NCBI GenBank assembly: GCA_002435585.1
Contig: DJDY01000045.1
Location: forward strand, 1 to 6,322
Origin: Lachnospira sp. UBA5912
GTDB taxonomy: Bacteria; Bacillota; Clostridia; Lachnospirales; Lachnospiraceae
Length of the DNA stretch: 6,322 nucleotides
Direction: 5' to 3'
Shown: in pieces, positions 1 to 6,017 of the stretch
Layout: every line of letters starts with the position of its first letter
Numbering within the stretch: the first letter of the stretch is position 1
Program-made: the position numbers and the translations under genes
Notes under the pieces: model-generated
Databases searched by the model: none
Seen by the model: the letters and a program-made list of their open reading frames with translations, nothing else
Told to the model about the DNA's origin: nothing

Positions 1-220
1 ATGTTTCGTATGAGCGGTTGCGTTCGTAAAGAACACTTTTATGGAAAGTATTAGAAGTAGCCAGACCAGCTTTCTGGTGTCCGAAGTATTACTGGCGACA
101 GCCTTTCAGTTCCTTATATCGTCCGTTCGTCAACTTACGTTGACTTCACTAAACAGTAATTTGGCATATTATGTAATATTTAACGGAGTTTCATCCGAAA
201 TATATTAAAATACTTAATAG
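1..220. other. Non-coding stretch with short hairpins; no supported gene
   Basis: I see no gene here. The only open stretch from the window edge is 17 codons ending at a TAG at 52-54. It could be the tail of an upstream gene or chance. Short perfect hairpins are visible: ACCAG/CTGGT (65-69 with 74-78, 4-base loop), GGC/GCC (94-96 with 101-103, loop GACA) and GTCAAC/GTTGAC (129-134 with 139-144, 4-base loop). None is followed by a T-tract, so none looks like an intrinsic terminator. Bases 1-150 are about 43% GC by my count. I matched no known riboswitch, including c-di-GMP types, which would be plausible before a flagellar gene. Confidence 0.4.
174..201 (+). promoter_or_regulatory. Weak sigma-28-like promoter candidate
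   Basis: TAAT (174-177), a 16-base spacer, and TCCGAAAT (194-201) resemble the sigma-28 (FliA/SigD) consensus TAAA-N15-GCCGATAT, and the flagellin promoter in this window, which has TCCGATAT. The -35 differs at one base, the -10 at two, and the spacer is one base long. The overlapping TTTAAC (179-184) with TATATT (201-206), 16-base spacer, is a poor sigma-A alternative. The site would give a leader of roughly 100 bases before the large gene at 308. The call rests on position and partial match only. Confidence 0.3.
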
Positions 221-228
221 TGATGTAT

Positions 229-271
229 CAGGATTGTACTACTGCTTTTAGTTTATGCAAATGCAATCCTG
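229..271 (+). repeat. Inverted repeat in the leader of the large gene
   Basis: CAGGATTG (229-236) is perfectly complementary to CAATCCTG (264-271). A G-T and an A-T pair (237-238 with 262-263) lengthen the stem to 10. The loop is about 23 bases. It is followed by TTAAAAAGG rather than a run of T, so a terminator is unlikely. It ends 16 bases before the Shine-Dalgarno of the next gene, so a leader structure or protein-binding site affecting that gene is possible. Confidence 0.45.
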
Positions 272-285
272 TTAAAAAGGTTAAA

Positions 286-310
286 GTGGAGGTTATATAA
301 CAGTTATATG
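286..310 (+). promoter_or_regulatory. Ribosome binding site with long spacing and an intervening palindrome
   Basis: GTGGAGG (286-292) is the only good Shine-Dalgarno before the 1089-codon gene, but it lies 15 bases from the ATG at 308, against a usual 5-9. No ATG, GTG or TTG occurs in frame between the stop at 221-223 and 308, so the start is not simply misassigned upstream. The gap contains a perfect 7-base inverted repeat with a single central base, ATATAAC-A-GTTATAT (295-309), which runs into the start codon. If folded it could bring the two signals together or mask the AUG. The stem is all A-U beyond the loop, so it would be weak. Confidence 0.5.
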
Positions 311-3300
311 TCAGTTTCAGTATATGCAGGCGATTTTAATAAGGGTAATGTAAAAGATGGAGTAAATGCGGGGACATCTATCAACTACAAGGAAAATAGT
401 GCAAATGCAGCAAAAGCATATGGTGCAGGAAGCATATTTAGTGGAGTTGTAGTGTCCGACGGACAGGATAACAGCAGATTAAAAGATAATACATATGAGT
501 CACTTTTAAAAGAAGCGGATGATGTAAAACAGCAGATTATGGATTCTGCCAAGACAGCACAGATAAGCTTTAAAGCACTTGTAAAAAAGCTTTCAGGAAT
601 GGAGTCTGTTGATATATCAGGAGATGGATTTAATATAATGGATTCATCGCCAGATGAGATGGTATCAATAATAGATAAGATAAGAGTAGAGCTTGCCATG
701 CACTCTGACGATTATGTGGCTTATGGTACGGGAGTAAGTAAAAGCGCTATAGAAAAGATAGCGGGAAGTGCGGGAGTATCGGCGGATGTAGCACAAAGAC
801 TCAGTGGTGCAGGTGTAAGCATAGATGAAGATTCTTTAAGACAGGCACAGTCAGCGCTTGATGAGGCTTCTGGTATAGGAGAACTTTCAGAAAAGGCCAA
901 GTACTATATGATAGCCAATGATATAGCGCCTACAATAGATGGTATATATAAAGCAGAAATGTCAGTTGCAGGTTTGCCACAATCATCAGGATATCAGATA
1001 TCATTCCAGGAGTTCAATGCAATGAGACCACAGATAGAAACGCTTATAGGTAAGTCTGGTCTTGCAGTGAATCTTCAGAACCTTAATAATGCGCAGGAAC
1101 TTATCAATAATAACATACCAGTTACTGAAAAAACGCTTAAATACAAGGCTATGCTTGATTCACTTAAATTGAATGATCTTGGAACTCCTGATGGACAGAG
1201 CAGGGTTCTTGATAAGATAGCTGATCAGATGGCTATAGGCGGTGATGCAAGCGATACACCGCTTACGAATGACCCTTCTATATGGGAAAATGTCAAGTCT
1301 GCCATAGTAACACTTGCTGATGCAAGCTATGATGATATTGTTAATGTCATATCATCAGGAAAAGCATTTACTATATCAAGTCTTAAGGTTGTTATGCAGG
1401 TTGGCTGGAGTCTTGATGGCGAACAGTCTGAACAGGTGGTAACAGGACAGAATGGAATGAAAGTACAGAACCAGCAAGGCGTGTATACAGGACAGAATGG
1501 GATGGCAGTACAGAACCAGCAGGGTATGTATACAGGTCAGAACGGTATGTATGGTCAGGGTACATATATGGCAGTCAATAATGGTGTGGCACAGAATGGT
1601 CTGTATGGAGGTTATCAGTACAGTCCGGAGAAAGCCTATAATACACTTCTTGAGGCAAGAATGCTTCTTACAGCAGGTTCTGGTATTATTCTTGAAAGAA
1701 ACAACACACCATTGTTGTATACACCACTTGATGAGATTACAGAGAAGTTAAAGACCATGGAAGCTAATGGGACAACTTATGCAGGCAATATGCAGATGTA
1801 TAACGATGTGCTTGATGTGCGTAAAGCTCTTTATGATATAGAGATAGCCCCTGCACAGATGTATGAAAAGCTTATGAACAGTGACCCATATAAGCTTAGT
1901 ATCTCTATGGTGTCGAATGTTGCAAGCAGCTTAAGAAGCAGATATGCCAAAGCTATTGGTACATATAAGACAGTAGGAACACAGGTAAGGGAAGACCTTG
2001 ACGATTCTATGCTCAAGGCGGTTAACAACAGCGCAAAGGGAATCATAGATAAGTTTGAACTTGAGAATACACAGGAAAACAGGGATGTTATCAAGCTTCT
2101 TGCATCTAATAATATTGATATAACTAAAGAGTCTGTGGAAAGAGCAAGAAAGATATATTCAACACTCAACAACCTTGTTAATAACATGAAGCCCGAAACT
2201 GTTGTTAAGATGATAGATGCAGGTATTAATCCTATGGATACAGATATATGGACAGTAAATGATTACCTTAGCAAAATGAATCAGGGAGCTACTAAGGATA
2301 ATGAGGAAAAATATTCAAGATTCCTTTACAAGCTCGAAAAAACTGGTGGAATAAGCGAGACAAAGAAAAAGCAGTTTATCGGTATATATCAGATGATGAA
2401 TATATTTACAAGAGATGCAGGCGTATGTGCCGGAGCACTTATGAAGCAGGGTAAAGAGATTACTATGGGAAACCTTATAAGTGCATATACAAGCCGTAAG
2501 CACGCAGGTATAGATGTAACTATTGATGATACTGTAGACTTTACAAAAGAAGATAAGGATATGGTAAGCTACTTTGAATCTTTGTTTGCAAAGTCACGTC
2601 AGTATATAACACCTAACACATTGAAAGAATCAGACATTAATACACCAATAGAAAAACAGCATGTCGAGAATTTTGCGGAAAATCTTGCTGAGAATTATGA
2701 TGATGAGCTTGAAAAGGAACTCGACAGCAGTTATATACAGGATGTTACCAAGAAGGCAGCAGATGCAGATGCAGAGGTTACAAGAGAGTTAAGAAGAGCC
2801 GGAATCAATGAGAACATAGGTAATATTAATGCTGTAAATGAGCTGCTTTCTACGGGTGAGCTTATGGCATATACAAGAGCACTTAAGGGCAAAGGAATAG
2901 GAAGTAATGACAAGTCAGAAAACAGATATGGTGCTGGAAATAGTGCAGAAGCCTCTGTATTTATAGACAGTAAAGAAAAACTTGAAGATGTATTATCGGG
3001 GAGAGAAAAACTTGAAGCCTTATATACTAATCTTGAGGAGGCAGCAGGAGACGAGCTTGAAGAGGCTATAGAAAGCTCACTTACAGATACAGAAGAAGTT
3101 CCTGTTGATTACGATACATTTGAAGAGTTAAGAATAAGTAACAGACAGATAAGATATATAAGTAATCTTGCAAGGAAAAATGATTACCGTGTTCCATATG
3201 TCAAGAACGGGAAAGCAGGTCTTATTAATCTTACATTTTTACAGGATAGCAATGATAAGGGAAAAATATCTATCAAGATGGATACAGAGGCTTATGGTGA

Positions 3301-3577
3301 ATTATCATTGGAAGCTAAGGTTACAGGAAAAGATATGAGTCTGTATGTAAAGCAGAATTCCAATACAGTACATCCCGATGACAGAAGCATATATAAGAGT
3401 TTTCAGGAGCTTGAAAATGCGCTAAGAACTGAACATGGAATGAATTCCGTAAGAATCAATACGGTAAGAGTTCCTGATGTTAATTATGTAACGTATGAAA
3501 ATTCAGGTGCATCAGTTCCAGCAGATGAACTTTATAAGATAGCACAGACAGTTACAGGAGTATTTTTCGGTAAATAA
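308..3577 (+). CDS. Large DUF6240-like protein with FliK-like C-terminus, probable flagellar accessory protein
   Basis: This 1089-residue protein has no established function. It resembles from memory the DUF6240-type proteins found near flagellin genes in Lachnospiraceae. There is no signal peptide or membrane segment. Residues 1-60 look disordered and 60-370 are mostly helical. Residues 379-435 are a Gln/Asn/Gly/Met/Tyr-rich linker with a 15-residue tandem repeat. Residues 440-860 are helical again and 880-935 are acidic. A motif of the type G/N-I-x-I/V-T-x-x-x-L-x-x-A recurs (about 170, 270, 354, 603, 716). Residues 945-1056 look like alternating strands then a helix: a strand pair around YGELSLEAKV (996-1005), helix SFQELENALRTEHGM (1031-1045), then VRINTVRV (1048-1055). 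This recalls the FliK C-terminal (Flg_hook) pattern. With flagellin and FliS downstream, a role in flagellar export or assembly is inferred. A structural or chaperone-like role is the alternative. The gene call is near certain; the function is not. Confidence 0.9.
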   Translation: MSVSVYAGDFNKGNVKDGVNAGTSINYKENSANAAKAYGAGSIFSGVVVSDGQDNSRLKDNTYESLLKEADDVKQQIMDSAKTAQISFKALVKKLSGMESVDISGDGFNIMDSSPDEMVSIIDKIRVELAMHSDDYVAYGTGVSKSAIEKIAGSAGVSADVAQRLSGAGVSIDEDSLRQAQSALDEASGIGELSEKAKYYMIANDIAPTIDGIYKAEMSVAGLPQSSGYQISFQEFNAMRPQIETLIGKSGLAVNLQNLNNAQELINNNIPVTEKTLKYKAMLDSLKLNDLGTPDGQSRVLDKIADQMAIGGDASDTPLTNDPSIWENVKSAIVTLADASYDDIVNVISSGKAFTISSLKVVMQVGWSLDGEQSEQVVTGQNGMKVQNQQGVYTGQNGMAVQNQQGMYTGQNGMYGQGTYMAVNNGVAQNGLYGGYQYSPEKAYNTLLEARMLLTAGSGIILERNNTPLLYTPLDEITEKLKTMEANGTTYAGNMQMYNDVLDVRKALYDIEIAPAQMYEKLMNSDPYKLSISMVSNVASSLRSRYAKAIGTYKTVGTQVREDLDDSMLKAVNNSAKGIIDKFELENTQENRDVIKLLASNNIDITKESVERARKIYSTLNNLVNNMKPETVVKMIDAGINPMDTDIWTVNDYLSKMNQGATKDNEEKYSRFLYKLEKTGGISETKKKQFIGIYQMMNIFTRDAGVCAGALMKQGKEITMGNLISAYTSRKHAGIDVTIDDTVDFTKEDKDMVSYFESLFAKSRQYITPNTLKESDINTPIEKQHVENFAENLAENYDDELEKELDSSYIQDVTKKAADADAEVTRELRRAGINENIGNINAVNELLSTGELMAYTRALKGKGIGSNDKSENRYGAGNSAEASVFIDSKEKLEDVLSGREKLEALYTNLEEAAGDELEEAIESSLTDTEEVPVDYDTFEELRISNRQIRYISNLARKNDYRVPYVKNGKAGLINLTFLQDSNDKGKISIKMDTEAYGELSLEAKVTGKDMSLYVKQNSNTVHPDDRSIYKSFQELENALRTEHGMNSVRINTVRVPDVNYVTYENSGASVPADELYKIAQTVTGVFFGK
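1442..1552 (+). repeat. 45-bp in-frame tandem repeat (about 2.4 copies)
   Basis: Two full 45-base units (1442-1486 and 1487-1531) differ at 6 positions by my count. A third begins at 1532 and keeps about 18-21 bases before diverging. The unit encodes TGQNGMxVQNQQGxY. Related fragments continue downstream, including QNGLYGG near 1592-1612. The period is a multiple of three, so copy number can change without breaking the frame. Most differences are at third codon positions or are conservative, suggesting the units have been kept as protein sequence for some time rather than duplicated very recently. Confidence 0.9.
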
Positions 3578-3634
3578 ATCTATGGTCTAAAAGGCGTAAA
3601 GATTGTAGAAATTGTGAAACAAAAGGCATTATAG

Positions 3635-3661
3635 TAAAGTAATATAAAGAAATTCCGATAT
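3635..3661 (+). promoter_or_regulatory. Sigma-28 (FliA/SigD) promoter of flagellin
   Basis: TAAA (3635-3638), a spacer of exactly 15 bases, and TCCGATAT (3654-3661) match the sigma-28 consensus TAAA-N15-GCCGATAT at every position but one. This is the class of promoter used for late flagellar genes, including flagellin. Transcription should start near 3667-3670 and give a leader of about 120 bases before the ATG at 3787. The region upstream (3590-3634) is A-rich. No terminator hairpin is visible between the previous stop (3577) and this site, so read-through from the large gene is also possible. Confidence 0.85.
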
Positions 3662-3667
3662 AATATA

Positions 3668-3786
3668 TGCCGGTATTAATCATGGAGGATTGGTACATTA
3701 AGCAAGCATGGAAGCTGATTGCATACAGGACGTGCGGATTCGCACAGCTTAAGATGTGAAAAAGAAACGCAGAAACGGAGATTAAT
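3668..3786 (+). promoter_or_regulatory. Structured flagellin leader with GGA motifs, candidate CsrA target
   Basis: The predicted 5' untranslated region carries GGA at 3685, 3688, 3710, 3728, 3736 and 3778. The last, in CGGAGA (3776-3781), is the Shine-Dalgarno, 5 bases before the ATG. ATACAGGACGT (3723-3733) is close to the CsrA consensus RUACARGGAUGU, one base short. A hairpin GTGCG-GATT-CGCAC (3732-3745) puts a GGA at the stem-loop junction, and AAGCT/AGCTT (3712-3716 with 3746-3750) can close around it. In Bacillus subtilis CsrA blocks flagellin translation by binding a leader site and the Shine-Dalgarno, and FliW relieves this. The same logic is inferred here; csrA and fliW are not in the window. 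Confidence 0.55.
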
Positions 3787-5373
3787 ATGAGAATTAATAC
3801 TAATATATCAGCTATCATTTCAAACAATGCATTACAGAAAGCACAGAATTCTTTATCGAATTCTATACAGAAGCTTTCTTCAGGTTATAAGATAAACAGT
3901 TCGGCAGATGATCCTGCAGGATGCGCCATATCTGAAAAGATGAGAATACAGATAAGAGGTCTTGAACAGGCTAAGAACAATACAACAGATGGTATATCCG
4001 TACTGAATACAGCAGAAGGTGCTATTGTTGAGATACAGTCAATGCTTACAAGACTTAAGGAGCTTACAGTCCAGGCAGCTAATGACGTTAACTCTGATGA
4101 TGAGCGTTCGGCTATACAACAGGAGATTGATAATGTCAATGCCGAGATAGATAGAATATCAGAGCAGACAGAGTTTAACACACAGCCACTTATCAATGGT
4201 AATCTTTCAAGAAGAGTGTATTCGGACTGTCAGGGTGTAAACCAGCTTTCCATATCTGATGGATTTACAGCAGGCATATATGGAATAACTGTTACACAGG
4301 ATGCAAGACAGGCTATAGTAACAGGCGGACAGATTAATATGTCACAAACAGCTGCAATAAGTAAGGAGCAGGCTGGAACAATATCGGTTAACGGATATAG
4401 CATAGATATAACAGAGGGCGATACACTTAACACTATTATGGATAAAATAGTAACAGGCGTTGGTCTTACAGGCGGCAAAGCATTTGCAACAGCTGATACC
4501 ACTAATGATACTAAGACTAATGGAACAGAGTATGCGGGCTACAAGGCAGAAACTTCATATACTGGAAACAGACTTGTGATTATGACAGAGCAGTACGGAA
4601 GAAACCAGAAGCTTGATATAACATGCAACAATCAGGAACTTGCAGGTCTGCTTGGCATACCAGATGCATATGATAATGGTGGACAGACAGAAGGGATACA
4701 CGCAGAAGGCAGCGATGTAGTCGCAGAATTTGCAAGTGAAAAAGATGATGCCGGTAATCCAACAGGAAAAAGAGCTGGCTTTGAAGATTCAGCTGTTATA
4801 TCTACTAATGGAACTAAGATTACAGTTAAAGATGTCAATAATAAAGAGTTTGTTATGGATATTCCTGGTAATGTGGCAGGAACAGTATTTGACGATACAG
4901 TAGGTGTAAAGCAGAGTGGAAAGTCTGTGGCATCTGGTGGTACAGCTACAGATATCAATCAGGAAGTTACAGATGTAGGAACTATGAGTATACATGTAGG
5001 TGCTAATGAGAATCAGGTTATTGTTCTTGATATACCACCAATAACAACATATTCCATAGGTACTGATAATATCAATGTCATGACAGGATATACAGCACAG
5101 CTTGCTATTAGTTCAGTAGATACAGCTATTACATATGTTAATTCAGTACGTTCCAAGATAGGTGCATATGAGAACAGATTTGAGCATACAAACAACAATC
5201 TTGATGTATCTAATGAGAACGTAACTAAAGCATTATCTGCAAAGATTGATACAGATATGGCTGAAGAGATGACAGAATATACATCACAGACAGTACTTAC
5301 CCAGGCAGCAACATCTATTCTTTCACAGGCTAATCAGAGACCATCAGAGGTGTTACAGCTTCTTCAGAAATAA
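3787..5373 (+). CDS. fliC: Flagellin (filament subunit)
   Basis: This is the structural subunit of the flagellar filament, exported through the flagellar type III system. Length is 528 residues. The start is the canonical MRINTNISAI with a Shine-Dalgarno at 3776-3781. Residues 1-140 form the N-terminal D0/D1 core, with DDPAGCAISEKM at 41-52 and LKELTVQAAND at 90-100. The C-terminal core (about 435-528) ends with QAATSILSQANQRPSEVL, the usual D0 helix. The middle (about 145-430) is the variable surface region: GTISVNGYSIDITEGDTL (197-214) resembles the flagellin IN motif, and GTMSIHVGANENQ (398-410) leads back into D1. Three cysteines (46, 148, 280) are unusual for a flagellin. FliS follows after 21 bases, and a sigma-28 promoter precedes. 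Length is larger than the minimal ~270-residue clostridial flagellins because of the inserted central domains. Confidence 0.97.
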   Translation: MRINTNISAIISNNALQKAQNSLSNSIQKLSSGYKINSSADDPAGCAISEKMRIQIRGLEQAKNNTTDGISVLNTAEGAIVEIQSMLTRLKELTVQAANDVNSDDERSAIQQEIDNVNAEIDRISEQTEFNTQPLINGNLSRRVYSDCQGVNQLSISDGFTAGIYGITVTQDARQAIVTGGQINMSQTAAISKEQAGTISVNGYSIDITEGDTLNTIMDKIVTGVGLTGGKAFATADTTNDTKTNGTEYAGYKAETSYTGNRLVIMTEQYGRNQKLDITCNNQELAGLLGIPDAYDNGGQTEGIHAEGSDVVAEFASEKDDAGNPTGKRAGFEDSAVISTNGTKITVKDVNNKEFVMDIPGNVAGTVFDDTVGVKQSGKSVASGGTATDINQEVTDVGTMSIHVGANENQVIVLDIPPITTYSIGTDNINVMTGYTAQLAISSVDTAITYVNSVRSKIGAYENRFEHTNNNLDVSNENVTKALSAKIDTDMAEEMTEYTSQTVLTQAATSILSQANQRPSEVLQLLQK

Positions 5374-5394
5374 TAGTGGATAGAGGAGGTTGTT

Positions 5395-5862
5395 ATGGAT
5401 AACGATGCAATAAAGACTTATTCATATAGAATATCACAGGCTACAAGGTCGCAGCTTGTTGTTATAACATATGATATAATTACAGATTATCTTAACGATG
5501 CAATTAATAAAAAAGATGGTAGTGAATATAAGGAAAGTCTTCATATGGCTATGAGAGGCATAGACCAGCTTATAACTGGACTTGATATGGACTATGAGGT
5601 TTCCATACAGTTGTATCAGTTATATAATTATATGAAGAGAACACTCATAAGTGTGCAGGTTTTAATTGATTGTGACAGGATAAACGAGATTATATCAATG
5701 CTTAAGAAGCTAAGGGCAGCGTTCCTTGAGGTAAGCAGACAGGATACATCTGAACCTATGATGAAGAATAGTGAAAAGGTATATTCAGGACTTACATATT
5801 CAAGGTTTGGTGCCAATGAAACAGCCCAGGATACGCTTGGTAACAGAGGATATAAGGTGTGA
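5395..5862 (+). CDS. fliS: Flagellin export chaperone FliS
   Basis: FliS is a cytoplasmic four-helix chaperone that wraps around the disordered C-terminal D0 helix of flagellin, preventing premature polymerisation and delivering it to the export gate. The N-terminal segment YSYRISQATRSQLVVITYDI (9-28) fits the family pattern Y-x(n)-V-x-x-A-x-x-x-x-L-v-x-x-L-Y-D. Helical segments follow to about residue 115. At 155 residues it is longer than the usual 125-135. The extra C-terminal tail (about 120-155) contains VYSGLTYSRFGANE (129-142) and ends NRGYKV; I recall similar tails in Lachnospiraceae homologues. The start has a strong AGGAGGT (5384-5390) 4 bases upstream. The 21-base gap to flagellin implies co-transcription from the sigma-28 promoter, which keeps chaperone and client made together. 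Confidence 0.9.
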   Translation: MDNDAIKTYSYRISQATRSQLVVITYDIITDYLNDAINKKDGSEYKESLHMAMRGIDQLITGLDMDYEVSIQLYQLYNYMKRTLISVQVLIDCDRINEIISMLKKLRAAFLEVSRQDTSEPMMKNSEKVYSGLTYSRFGANETAQDTLGNRGYKV

Positions 5863-5865
5863 ATC

Positions 5866-5957
5866 GGCTGAATCGTCGTAAAAAGAGGAGATAGAATTAT
5901 GTGAATGTAAAGCACGTAATTCCATCTCCTCTTTTATTTATCCCACTTGATTCAGCT
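5866..5957. repeat. Outer inverted repeat enclosing the terminator
   Basis: GCTGAATC (5867-5874) is perfectly complementary to GATTCAGC (5949-5956), with possible G-T pairs on either side (5866/5957 and 5875/5948). It brackets the terminator hairpin at 5881-5935, so the whole intergenic stretch can fold as a nested structure. The left arm begins 4 bases after the fliS stop codon. Confidence 0.6.
5881..5940. terminator. Bidirectional intrinsic terminator between fliS and the convergent gene
   Basis: A 12-base perfect stem (5881-5892 with 5924-5935, AAAAGAGGAGAT against ATCTCCTCTTTT) is followed, after one A-C mismatch (5893/5923), by a further 10 pairs (5894-5903 with 5913-5922, including one G-T), leaving a 9-base loop (5904-5912). 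On the plus strand the stem runs into TTTTATTTA. On the minus strand the A-run at 5880-5884 reads as five T. It can therefore end both the flagellin-fliS transcript and the convergent minus-strand transcript. Confidence 0.9.
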
Positions 5958-6017
5958 AAATATTATTATCACTAAAATATATTTTAATATAGTCTGATGT
6001 AATGTAGCAATTATATT

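Noticed and set aside
1..54. 17-codon frame at the left edge
   Set aside because: Too short to tell the tail of an upstream gene from chance; no recognisable motif.
140..172. Sigma-A promoter from TTGACT (140-145) and TATTAT (167-172)
   Set aside because: The spacer is 21 bases, well outside 16-18.
161..177. Sigma-54-like TTGGCA element
   Set aside because: The GC dinucleotide required at -12, ten bases from GG, is absent (AA at 175-176).
1..300. c-di-GMP riboswitch before a flagellar gene
   Set aside because: Neither the conserved GEMM-I core (GGCAAACC with GACGCAAAGC) nor a GEMM-II core is present.
1497..1751. 84-codon plus-strand frame overlapping the tandem repeat
   Set aside because: It is an alternative frame of the repeat region, with no independent ribosome binding site and unnatural composition.
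1831..2187. 118-codon minus-strand frame inside the large gene
   Set aside because: Leu/Ser-rich, typical of the antisense of a helical gene using these codons, with no ribosome binding site. Other minus-strand frames within 385-4995 were dismissed for the same reason.
5973..5986. Perfect 14-base AT palindrome TAAAATATATTTTA
   Set aside because: Pure A/T sequence in an AT-rich intergenic gap; chance explains it, and it is followed by no functional context.
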